Assembly: GCA_029242355.1 (NCBI GenBank)
Contig: JAQWUC010000068.1
Location: 119,797-180,384, forward strand
DNA from: Paracoccaceae bacterium
GTDB lineage: Bacteria; Pseudomonadota; Alphaproteobacteria; Rhodobacterales; Rhodobacteraceae
DNA length: 60,588 bases
Direction: 5' to 3'
Positions 35,910 to 43,217 of the stretch are shown here, piece after piece. Position numbers and translations under genes: made by a program. Each line of letters starts with the position of its first letter. Position 1 is the first letter of the stretch. A model generated the notes under the pieces. The model was not told where the DNA came from, made no database searches, and saw only the letters and a list, made by a program, of their open reading frames with translations.

Positions 35910-36704
35910 ATGACTATATTCGAGAAAGTACAACTTCAGTTTAATCACGTACCTTTTTCTGTAATTAGTAAAAAAGAGACAGCTCCGCAGATGGGGCTTA
36001 TTATTCTTGAGACTGATTTAACAATTGAAACAGAATTTAGAAGTTTTCTTTCACAAAACGAACTTTCCACAAATACAATATCGCTATTAAACACGAGAAT
36101 ACCTTGCGACGATAAAGTTACTTCTGAAAATCTAAAAATGATGGAAGAAAGATTTTCGGAATCCTTAGCCCTATTTCCAAAAAATTATGCATTTGATGTG
36201 ATTGGCTATGGGTGTACATCGGCATCACTTCTTATCGGCGATGAGAAGATTACAAAACTCGTAAAATCCAAAGTAATTACAAAAAATGTTACAACTCCAA
36301 TGTCAGCAATAAAAAGAGGACTTAAAGCACTCGGTGCAAAAAAAATAGGTTATCTTGCGCCATATATTTCAGAAATCGCTCATAAAATGTGCGCAAATCT
36401 CAGTTCTGCTGGGTTTGAAGTCAAGAGCGCTGCTACTTTTTCAGAAGATCGCGATTCAATAGTTGGCATCATAACTCCAAGCTCTATACTAAAAGCAATA
36501 GAAATCTTGATAAATAAAGAACCTCATCTTGATGCAATTTTTGTTTCCTGTACTTCATTAAAGTGCGCAAGGATTATCCCCATTGCAGAGGAAAAATTTA
36601 ACTTACCTGTAATATCAAGTAATTCTGCACTCGCTTGGGATATGGCAAAACTTTCAAACGCCCTCGTATCAAAAGAAAAAAAAGGGAAATTATTTACTCT
36701 TTAA
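35910..36704 (+). CDS. Maleate isomerase/Asp-Glu racemase superfamily protein, EutA-like
   Basis: The 264-residue protein has the two catalytic cysteines typical of this superfamily, Cys102 in GYGCTSAS and Cys214 in VSCTSLKC, and the arrangement of arylmalonate decarboxylase, maleate isomerase and EutA. Such enzymes use one or both cysteines to shift a proton at an alpha carbon or double bond. It follows the M24 gene by 71 bases on the same strand. EutA occurs in ectoine-utilisation clusters, but its reaction is not firmly established. A racemase linked to the DadA-like enzyme is the other possibility. Confidence 0.72.
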   Translation: MTIFEKVQLQFNHVPFSVISKKETAPQMGLIILETDLTIETEFRSFLSQNELSTNTISLLNTRIPCDDKVTSENLKMMEERFSESLALFPKNYAFDVIGYGCTSASLLIGDEKITKLVKSKVITKNVTTPMSAIKRGLKALGAKKIGYLAPYISEIAHKMCANLSSAGFEVKSAATFSEDRDSIVGIITPSSILKAIEILINKEPHLDAIFVSCTSLKCARIIPIAEEKFNLPVISSNSALAWDMAKLSNALVSKEKKGKLFTL

Positions 36705-36717
36705 GAAGGAAATTTAC

Positions 36718-37662
36718 TTGTCATTATTATCAAAAGTTGGAAGAAATTATAGAACCCACTGGGCATTTGTATTCATTATTTTAGTGGTATTACTTGAGAA
36801 TAGTACTTTTGGGTTAGCGCACGATCCTGCAAAAAGAGAGATTGCAACCAAAATTTTTAGTAATCTAAAAGAACCAACCCAAATTGATCTAGGGGCAATC
36901 GGATCCTATGCCAAGGGATGCCTAGATGGAGCTAAACAGTTACCATTTAATGGCCCGTACTGGCAGGTTTTACATCCAAATCGCAAGAGAAATTGGGGAC
37001 ATCCTGAAACCATTGAATTAATAAAGCGCGTAAGTAAAGCAGCAAACAGTATAGGGTGGACTGGTCTTTACATTGGCGATATCTCTCAAGCTAGAGGAGG
37101 ACCAATGCCATACGGTCATAAGTCCCATCAAATGGGTTTAGATGTGGACATATGGCTTACTCAACCCAAACGAATGGGTCTAACGCAAGCTGAACTCAAA
37201 ACCGTTAAACCGCTCTCAGTAAGATCCCAAGATAAAAGAAAAACAAACAGGAATTGGACTAAGAAACACATGGAAATCCTCAAGACAATTGCATTAGATG
37301 CAGCCGTTGACCGTGTTTTTATTACTGCACCAGCAAAGATTTTAATGTGCCAACAAACTAAAGGGAACAGAAGCTGGTTGCAAAAAATACGCCCAATTGG
37401 GGGACATCACCAACATTTTCATATACGGTTAAAGTGTCCACCGTCATCATCCCTCTGTGTTCCACAAAAACCATCAATCCCAAACATTTCACAATCAGAA
37501 GATGGTTGCGACCATACTTTAAAATGGTGGGTAACAACAGCATTAGAACCTTACAAAAAACCGTTAAAACCACAAAAAAAACCAAAGCTTAAAAAAAGCG
37601 TTCTAGATTTTACTATGACAGATTTACCCAAGCAATGCCTCTCTGTTATCCACCAGAATTAA
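36718..37662 (+). CDS. mepA: Penicillin-insensitive murein endopeptidase (MepA, peptidase M74)
   Basis: A 314-residue exported zinc endopeptidase that cleaves peptide cross-links in peptidoglycan. The N-terminal hydrophobic segment (about 15-33, ending near FGLAHD) acts as signal peptide. Metal ligands lie in SHQMGLDVDIW and GGHHQHFHIRL, and GDISQARGGPMPYGHKSH is diagnostic for MepA. The start is TTG, supported by AAGAAGGA seven bases upstream, with no suitable ATG. A lysine- and proline-rich C-terminal stretch (about 280-300) is extra. It is 13 bases after the EutA-like gene but functionally unrelated to it. Confidence 0.88.
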   Translation: MSLLSKVGRNYRTHWAFVFIILVVLLENSTFGLAHDPAKREIATKIFSNLKEPTQIDLGAIGSYAKGCLDGAKQLPFNGPYWQVLHPNRKRNWGHPETIELIKRVSKAANSIGWTGLYIGDISQARGGPMPYGHKSHQMGLDVDIWLTQPKRMGLTQAELKTVKPLSVRSQDKRKTNRNWTKKHMEILKTIALDAAVDRVFITAPAKILMCQQTKGNRSWLQKIRPIGGHHQHFHIRLKCPPSSSLCVPQKPSIPNISQSEDGCDHTLKWWVTTALEPYKKPLKPQKKPKLKKSVLDFTMTDLPKQCLSVIHQN

Positions 37663-37668
37663 AACCCG

Positions 37669-38049
37669 TCACTTTAAATATTGGAAACAATGACCATTGA
37701 TTAATTGAAACCTTATCGCTTCCTGAGGCGATAATCCCCAATTTTCTGTATTTAAATAAAAATTATCTACCATACGAACAACTTCAACAATCGTTATATT
37801 AAAGTCCTTTAAACATAAATCGAACTTTCGCACAAACTCCCCATGCACACTACTCACCTCCAAAGGCTTCATAAAAGTATCGATGACTCCTGCCGTGTAG
37901 GCTGTTTTAGACAGTAAATTAAAGCTTCGCCATTGCCCAAAATTAGATACACTGGTTGCATAGGAAAAAGAACTTAAGGACAAAAACAAAAAAACCGAGT
38001 TCAAGAGAACTCGGTTAAAGTATTTTTGGAAGGATAGTACATGAAACAT
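37669..38049 (-). CDS. Small exported protein, possibly Rap1a/Tai-like
   Basis: The 126-residue product has a hydrophobic signal-like segment (about 14-31) and two late cysteines (FDLCLKDF and GHCFQY). The order AYTAGVIDT, then Cys, then VVRMVDNFYLNTENW, then Cys resembles the Rap1a/Tai immunity fold that also occurs in small periplasmic proteins of alphaproteobacteria. The match is weak and I would not assign immunity. The codons for the signal segment form a strong hairpin followed by a T-rich stretch on the coding strand. It is convergent with mepA, six bases apart. Confidence 0.55.
   Translation of the reverse strand: MFHVLSFQKYFNRVLLNSVFLFLSLSSFSYATSVSNFGQWRSFNLLSKTAYTAGVIDTFMKPLEVSSVHGEFVRKFDLCLKDFNITIVEVVRMVDNFYLNTENWGLSPQEAIRFQLINGHCFQYLK
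37993..38016 (-). terminator. Intrinsic-terminator-like hairpin inside the small exported gene
   Basis: Arms aaccgagttc (37993-38002) and 38007-38016 pair perfectly (10 bp, 4-base loop). Reading the minus strand, the stem is followed by a T-rich tract, so it has the form of a Rho-independent terminator. It lies 33 bases inside the coding region at 37669-38049. Confidence 0.65.
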
Positions 38050-38384
38050 TTGTTATACTCATCTTTAGAACGACACCAACTTAAATTAGTTTAATTAACT
38101 CTCAAAATAAAACTGGTTTAAAACCATTTTACTCTATAATTTTAATAACCATAAGAAAATTTACTAATCTATTTGTTAAACGTCTAACAGTCGCCAAATT
38201 TATTTTAGAATTTCTAATAATCACGTTTAAAAAAAAAATGGCGCTGCTCGATATCAACGCCTAGTCCTTCTGGGAGGAAGACTTAAATTGTCTTTTATCA
38301 CAAAGTATGATCACAAAAAGTAAAACACTGCAATACTTAATTTAAAAAATATTTAAACTTTAAAACAACAACAGGAAAAAACTC
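38050..38384. other. AT-rich intergenic region with a GC-rich mini-ORF island
   Basis: Most of this gap is AT-rich and featureless. A distinctly GC-richer stretch at 38238-38281 holds an 8-codon frame, ATG 38238 to TAG 38264 (MALLDINA), followed by an agt-c-cttc/gaag-act hairpin (38263-38283) whose loop region carries GGGAGG. No tRNA or longer reading frame is visible. It may be a leader or a remnant of a lost gene. Confidence 0.4.
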
Positions 38385-38762
38385 ATGATAAAAGTTTATT
38401 ATGACGGCATTTGCGAACACTGCTCAAAAGAAATTAATCACTATAAGAAAATTTCTCAAACAGGTGTTTTTGAATGGATTGATGTGGCTGCCAACCCTGA
38501 TGCAATGATTGACTACAATATTACTCAAACCAACGCGCTACTCTTTTTGCACGCAGTAGATGAAAAAAGCAAAATCCATGTCGGATCAGAGGCCTTTGCT
38601 TTGATATGGAAAAACTTGCCTAATTGGAATTTTCTAGGCCATGTGATATCTTTTCCTCTAATAAAATTTTTAACAAAGAGAATTTATATTTGGTTTGCAA
38701 AACGCCGATTCAATAGATACCGACATTGCCAATTAGCGTCAAAAAATTTCTTAAATCGCTAG
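38385..38762 (+). CDS. DCC family (DUF393) thiol-disulfide oxidoreductase-like protein
   Basis: A 125-residue protein starting with the DCC-type motif YYDGICEHC, where Cys10 and Cys13 form a thioredoxin-like C-x-x-C. The middle region GSEAFALIWKNLPNWNFLG and the hydrophobic segment with basic C-terminus are typical of the family. Its in vivo partner is unknown. It is a single gene between two AT-rich gaps, with the HxlR regulator 126 bases downstream. Confidence 0.85.
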   Translation: MIKVYYDGICEHCSKEINHYKKISQTGVFEWIDVAANPDAMIDYNITQTNALLFLHAVDEKSKIHVGSEAFALIWKNLPNWNFLGHVISFPLIKFLTKRIYIWFAKRRFNRYRHCQLASKNFLNR

Positions 38763-38888
38763 AAATTTTCTCAACTAGGTAGATCAGAAAAATTGTTGAC
38801 GTAAAGTAAACTTCGTATACGCTATTCCCTATATAAAAATTTCATTAACTAAAGAGTTAACCCTTATTCAATAAGAAATTTGTGATAA

Positions 38889-39353
38889 ATGAGCCAAAAA
38901 AATTATTTTAACCATGACTGCCCAATAGCTCAAGCAATGGCGGTATTAGGAGGGCAATGGACGCTTCTGATCGCTAGGGATTTAATGCGTGGAATAGATA
39001 AATTTGATAAGATTCAAGAAAATTTAAAGATTTCTCGCAACCTCCTTACCCAACGACTTAAGCAAATGGAGAGGCAAGGCTTAACAAAAAAAGTGGTTCC
39101 AGAGGGTGTCAAAAGAGCAATATACAAACCAACACAAAAATGTTTTGACCTTGTCAATACTCTGCTTGCACTGAGTGAATGGTCAGAGAAATGGATGGCA
39201 AGTCCTCTAGGACCTAGGATAAGTGTCAAGAGCCAAAAATCTGGCGAACCCTTACAGCTAGGCTTACTTCCTGCGGATAAAATAAAGAAATATTCCCATA
39301 ATACATTCGATATTATTTATGGCAGCAGTATGAAACAGAAGCTATCGTTATAA
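38889..39353 (+). CDS. HxlR family transcriptional regulator
   Basis: A 154-residue winged-helix regulator. The conserved Cys11 in NHDCPIAQAMAVLGGQWTLL and LTQRLKQMERQGLTKK followed by a wing are the HxlR signature. Many members sense reactive electrophiles or oxidants through that cysteine. The C-terminal part after residue 110 is longer than in minimal HxlR proteins. Its target is not evident. The neighbouring DCC thiol protein and the dehydrogenase at 39719 are candidates by position only. Confidence 0.88.
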   Translation: MSQKNYFNHDCPIAQAMAVLGGQWTLLIARDLMRGIDKFDKIQENLKISRNLLTQRLKQMERQGLTKKVVPEGVKRAIYKPTQKCFDLVNTLLALSEWSEKWMASPLGPRISVKSQKSGEPLQLGLLPADKIKKYSHNTFDIIYGSSMKQKLSL

Positions 39354-39718
39354 CTCTTTTGATTTACTCACTTGGAATCATGAGCGCATTTACCTTTTTA
39401 GATTTTTCAATTTCATAATAACACAAAAGATAGTTTAGTTATTCAATCAAGACAGAAAATGAGACATCGTAGGTGACAAACGATTATCTAGTTTGTCGCT
39501 GTAATAATTGGAAACGGTATAAACAAGTTTATTGTCAAATAAATAATGGATTCATACCTTTTATGGAACGAGGGTAGCTTTACAAAAATCAATTACATCC
39601 AGAATAAAGTTTAGTTAAGATCAGAAAATGTAGTAACGCAAAACCTAATATTTCAAAAACAAAGGGGATAACTTGAAGATAGTCTTGATACAATTAAAAT
39701 GAAGTAGGGAGGAATGTA
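39354..39718. other. Intergenic region with one inverted repeat
   Basis: About 365 AT-rich bases without a gene. An inverted repeat gacaaac (39475-39481) and gtttgtc (39491-39497), 9-base loop and extendable by wobble pairs, is the only structure I see. It might be an operator of the adjacent HxlR regulator or of the downstream dehydrogenase. An ATG-TAG start-stop lies just before the GTG start of the next gene. Confidence 0.4.
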
Positions 39719-40687
39719 GTGAAAGTAGGCTTCATAGGACTAGGGAACGTTGGTGGTAAGTTGGCGGGTACGCTAATAAGAAATAATATTCCAACATTTG
39801 TACATGATATAAAACAATCAGCCGCGCGACAGTTAATTAAACAGGGAGGGGTTTGGTTAGACAGCCCTGCCAGTATAGCTTTCAATTCTGATATAATAAT
39901 TACTTGCCTTCCATCACCACAGGCATCGGCAAGTGTAATTGAGGGAAAGAAAGGTATTTTAACAGCTGCATCAAGAGAAAAAATTTGGATTGAGATGAGT
40001 ACAACCGAGTCTTCAGAAGTAGAAAGATTAGCTACGCAGTTTCTCAAAGAAGGTATGTTTTCGGCGGACTGCCCTGTCTCTGGTGGGTGCCATAGAGCTG
40101 AAACTGGAAATATTTCAATTTTTGCAGGTTGCGAGCGCTCAGTTTTTGAAAGAATAAAACCTATTTTATGTATTTTAGGAAAAAAGGTTTTACACACTGG
40201 ACCATTGGGTAGCGCCTCGACTCTAAAAGTTATGACAAATTTTCTTGCTACAACTCATCTCGTTGCCTGCTGTGAAGCATTTACAGCAATGAAAGCGGCT
40301 AACCTAGACATGAGTACGACCTTTGAGGCTATAAAAATATCTTCTGGCAACTCTTTCGTTCATGAGACAGAAAGCCAAGTAATATTGAATGGAAGTCGAA
40401 ATATCAATTTCACCTTAGATTTGGTGTTGAAAGATATTTCCTTGTTTCAAGAAATTGCATCAAAAAACAATCTACCTCTTGAAATATCTCCCCTCCTCAA
40501 TAAAATTGTTCAAAATGCAATTTATGAATTAGGGCCAAGAGCAAACTCCCCATCGATTATTTCTATACTGGAAAAACATACTGGTTTAAAAATCTTAGCT
40601 CCAGGATTTCCTGCTGAAATCAAAGATATTGAAACTGAAAGTACAGGTTATGAGGTAGTACCCATGCCTTCGAAAGAAAAAAGATAA
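39719..40687 (+). CDS. NAD-dependent beta-hydroxyacid dehydrogenase (3-hydroxyisobutyrate dehydrogenase family)
   Basis: A 322-residue enzyme with Rossmann motif GFIGLGNVGGKLAGTL, substrate motif CPVSGGCHRAETGN (118-131) and catalytic Lys170 in STLKVMTNFL. It oxidises a short 3-hydroxyacid to its semialdehyde or the reverse. The start is GTG, supported by GGGAGGA five bases upstream. A C-terminal extension (about 295-322) is not typical. Tartronate semialdehyde reductase and 3-hydroxyisobutyrate dehydrogenase are both possible. It is convergent with the PuuB-like gene. Confidence 0.83.
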   Translation: MKVGFIGLGNVGGKLAGTLIRNNIPTFVHDIKQSAARQLIKQGGVWLDSPASIAFNSDIIITCLPSPQASASVIEGKKGILTAASREKIWIEMSTTESSEVERLATQFLKEGMFSADCPVSGGCHRAETGNISIFAGCERSVFERIKPILCILGKKVLHTGPLGSASTLKVMTNFLATTHLVACCEAFTAMKAANLDMSTTFEAIKISSGNSFVHETESQVILNGSRNINFTLDLVLKDISLFQEIASKNNLPLEISPLLNKIVQNAIYELGPRANSPSIISILEKHTGLKILAPGFPAEIKDIETESTGYEVVPMPSKEKR

Positions 40688-40692
40688 AAAAC

Positions 40693-42033
40693 TCATTGTT
40701 CTTTAATGCTTAACATGTTTTGGTTTATGAAATCCTTTACGGTCATCAATCGATATAACACCTCTGCCGCAATAGGGCCAAACTTATAACCATTCCACTT
40801 CAAAGGTACCTTTTTAAAAATCGAGACTCTATCAGATAAGCCTAACAAGCATTCAGCTAAAAGTATTGCAGCTGCGGGGGCAGTATTCATTCCATGACCT
40901 CCAAAACCAGTTAGCATATATGTCCTAGGACTAAATCTTCCAACATAAGGCATCATACTTTTCGAGTAAGCCATTTTTCCGGACCAGACATAGTCAAAAG
41001 GAATAGTTCCATAACTATTTATATCCTGCAAACTAGGGAAAAACTTTTTTATATCCGTTTGAGTTAATTTTTTTAACTCTTTTGGATTTGGTGGTTTGAT
41101 AGCATTAATTCCACGCCCCCAAAGTAGCCTATTATCTGAAATTAATCTAAAATAATTACCCGCACGTCTGTCGTCACTAAATGCAAAGTTGGGATTTATA
41201 ATCTCTTTAACTTCCTCTGGTAATGATTTTGTTACGGCTATTGAAGTTGTTATAGGCAACCATCTCGATCTCAAATACCCTATTTCATCGCCACCATATC
41301 CGCCAGTTGCTATTACCAACCTTTGTGCTTGAATTAAAGACCCATTAGCCAAGGTGATCTGACAAGTTTTGTTATTTTCTACAAAACTGATCATCTTTGA
41401 ATTCTCAAAAATTACACCAGAGCGTTTCAATTGAATTTCTTTTTTTAATCCTATTAAAAAATTTAGAGGATTAAAGCTAAAACCAGACTTGACGAGTATA
41501 CCAGATTGATAAAGTGGTGAATTTACATAAGATTTTAACGACTTTTTTGAAATAAATTGAGACTCTTTACGAACAATTAAATTATTTTTAAAAAAAAACT
41601 TACGCGCAGATTCCTCACTTTTAAGTAATGATAAGTTAACTATTCCTGTGTTGAAATCCATTAATTTGAACGTATCATTATCTTTAAACGAATGAACCCA
41701 TCTAAGACCCTCAAGTGATATATTATAAAAATCTTTAGCTGTTTCTAGACCATACTCTTGATATAATGTATCAAAATCAACCGACCAACCTGGAGAACAA
41801 AACCCTCCATTGATACCTGAAGCTGCATCCCCAATTTTCTGGGAATCAATCAAAACAAAATTTTTCCCATGTTTAGCTAAGTGATAAGCCAAACTTAGAC
41901 CAGCCAATCCTCCTCCTATAATTGCAATATCACATTCCAAATTTTCAACAACAGCCTGGCAAGTGACAGTCTTAAGGTTATTCTCAGTGTATACAGTTTT
42001 ATGAAGCAATGGTTTTGGTTCCTCGAAAAACAT
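40693..42033 (-). CDS. FAD-dependent oxidoreductase, gamma-glutamylputrescine oxidase (PuuB)-like
   Basis: The 446-residue DAO-superfamily protein has the FAD motif IIGGGLAGLSLAYHLAKHG (39-57), GDAASGINGGFCSPG in the flavin-contact region and LTGFGGHGMNTAPAAAILL near the C-terminus, the typical ending of PuuB/OrdL enzymes. These oxidise amines such as gamma-glutamylputrescine. The neighbouring genes give no further pathway support, since no PuuA or PuuC lies in the window. It is a single minus-strand gene, divergent from the DUF2237 gene. Confidence 0.8.
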   Translation of the reverse strand: MFFEEPKPLLHKTVYTENNLKTVTCQAVVENLECDIAIIGGGLAGLSLAYHLAKHGKNFVLIDSQKIGDAASGINGGFCSPGWSVDFDTLYQEYGLETAKDFYNISLEGLRWVHSFKDNDTFKLMDFNTGIVNLSLLKSEESARKFFFKNNLIVRKESQFISKKSLKSYVNSPLYQSGILVKSGFSFNPLNFLIGLKKEIQLKRSGVIFENSKMISFVENNKTCQITLANGSLIQAQRLVIATGGYGGDEIGYLRSRWLPITTSIAVTKSLPEEVKEIINPNFAFSDDRRAGNYFRLISDNRLLWGRGINAIKPPNPKELKKLTQTDIKKFFPSLQDINSYGTIPFDYVWSGKMAYSKSMMPYVGRFSPRTYMLTGFGGHGMNTAPAAAILLAECLLGLSDRVSIFKKVPLKWNGYKFGPIAAEVLYRLMTVKDFINQNMLSIKEQ

Positions 42034-42158
42034 GTTATTTAATCATTTAAAAAAACTTTACATCTCTACAAAAGTTAAAAGCAATTCTTAAGTTAATTAT
42101 TGACATCGGCAACATTCATCTTACCTATTAAGTCGTAGGCTCAAAAGAAAAGAGAACT

Positions 42159-42548
42159 ATGCTGAAAGAGAACCGTATTAAACCTCAATTAAACATTTTC
42201 AGAGAAATCATATCACCATGTTCCACTTCTCCAGTTACGGGATTTTTTCGAGATAGTTGCTGCAACACAGACGCATCCGACGTTGGTAGTCATACGGTTT
42301 GTGCTGAAATGACAAAGGAATTTCTATCTTACTCAAAAAGTAAGGGTAATGATTTATCTACCCCTCGGCCCGAGTTTGGTTTTGAAGGTTTAAAACCGGG
42401 AAATAGTTGGTGTTTATGTGCATCAAGGTGGCTACAGGCAGAAAAAGACGGGTACGCTCCAATGGTATTTGGACATTGCACTAATTATATAGCCTTATCG
42501 GTAATTCCGAAAAATATTTTACAAAAATACCTGATTACAGTGAACTAA
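42159..42548 (+). CDS. DUF2237 family protein
   Basis: A 129-residue protein of a conserved cysteine-rich family. The hallmark segments are ISPCSTSPVTGFFRDSCCNT, GSHTVCAEMTKEFL and WCLCASRWLQA. The function of the family is unknown. It stands three bases before the ABC ATPase gene, so it is probably cotranscribed with the ABC/FtsX/AttH operon. Whether it contributes to that system is not known. Confidence 0.88.
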   Translation: MLKENRIKPQLNIFREIISPCSTSPVTGFFRDSCCNTDASDVGSHTVCAEMTKEFLSYSKSKGNDLSTPRPEFGFEGLKPGNSWCLCASRWLQAEKDGYAPMVFGHCTNYIALSVIPKNILQKYLITVN

Positions 42549-42551
42549 AAA

Positions 42552-43217
42552 ATGCTGCGGCTAGAAAATTTATCAAAATCGTTCATGTCCTCCGAAGGGA
42601 ATTTAGAGGTATTAAATAATATCAATATTTCAATTTCCAGAGGCGAAAGTTTAGCAATACTTGGAGAAAGCGGAAGCGGAAAAAGTACTCTTTTGCATAT
42701 TATAGCCGGACTAGAGCAACCAAGCTCAGGATCAGTGCTATTTCAGGGGCAAGACATTTGGACTACAACAGAATCACATAGAGCAAAAATTCGTCGGCAG
42801 GAAATGGCAGTAATATTTCAGCAATTCAATTTAATTTCAAGTTTAACAATTAAAGACAATATTGAATTTCACTCCAAAATTATTGGGACATTTAACCCAG
42901 CGTTTGTTCAAAAGACTGTAAATCTTTTAAAAATTGAAGAAATTCAAAATAAATATCCTGAACAAACTTCAGGCGGACAACAACAACGTGCTGCAATTGC
43001 AAGAGCTGTAGTTGCCAGGCCTGCGCTTATTTTAGCCGATGAACCCACTGGTAATCTTGATGAAAAAAATACAGCTAGTGTGATACAAATACTTAAAAAG
43101 TTAGTTAACAATGATCAAACTACTCTATTAGTCGCCACACATTCGCAAACTTTTGCTGCAGAATTGAAAACTCGAGTCATACTACAAAAAGGAAAGCTTA
43201 AGAGGAATGTTTCATAA
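42552..43217 (+). CDS. ABC transporter ATPase, LolD/AttE-like
   Basis: A 221-residue MacB-type ATPase with Walker [12 protein letters not shown]-loop [10 protein letters not shown], signature [15 protein letters not shown], Walker [14 protein letters not shown] and switch ATHSQ. It pairs with an FtsX-type permease that overlaps its 3' end by 11 bases. Systems of this type do mechanotransmission or lipid extraction rather than classical import. The downstream AttH-like lipocalin identifies it as AttEFGH-like. Confidence 0.88.
   Translation: MLRLENLSKSFMSSEGNLEVLNNINISISRGESLAILGESGSGKSTLLHIIAGLEQPSSGSVLFQGQDIWTTTESHRAKIRRQEMAVIFQQFNLISSLTIKDNIEFHSKIIGTFNPAFVQKTVNLLKIEEIQNKYPEQTSGGQQQRAAIARAVVARPALILADEPTGNLDEKNTASVIQILKKLVNNDQTTLLVATHSQTFAAELKTRVILQKGKLKRNVS

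Noticed and set aside
39694-40197. 167-residue open frame on the minus strand
   Set aside because: It is antisense to the dehydrogenase at 39719, has no family match and the opposite frame has clear motifs.
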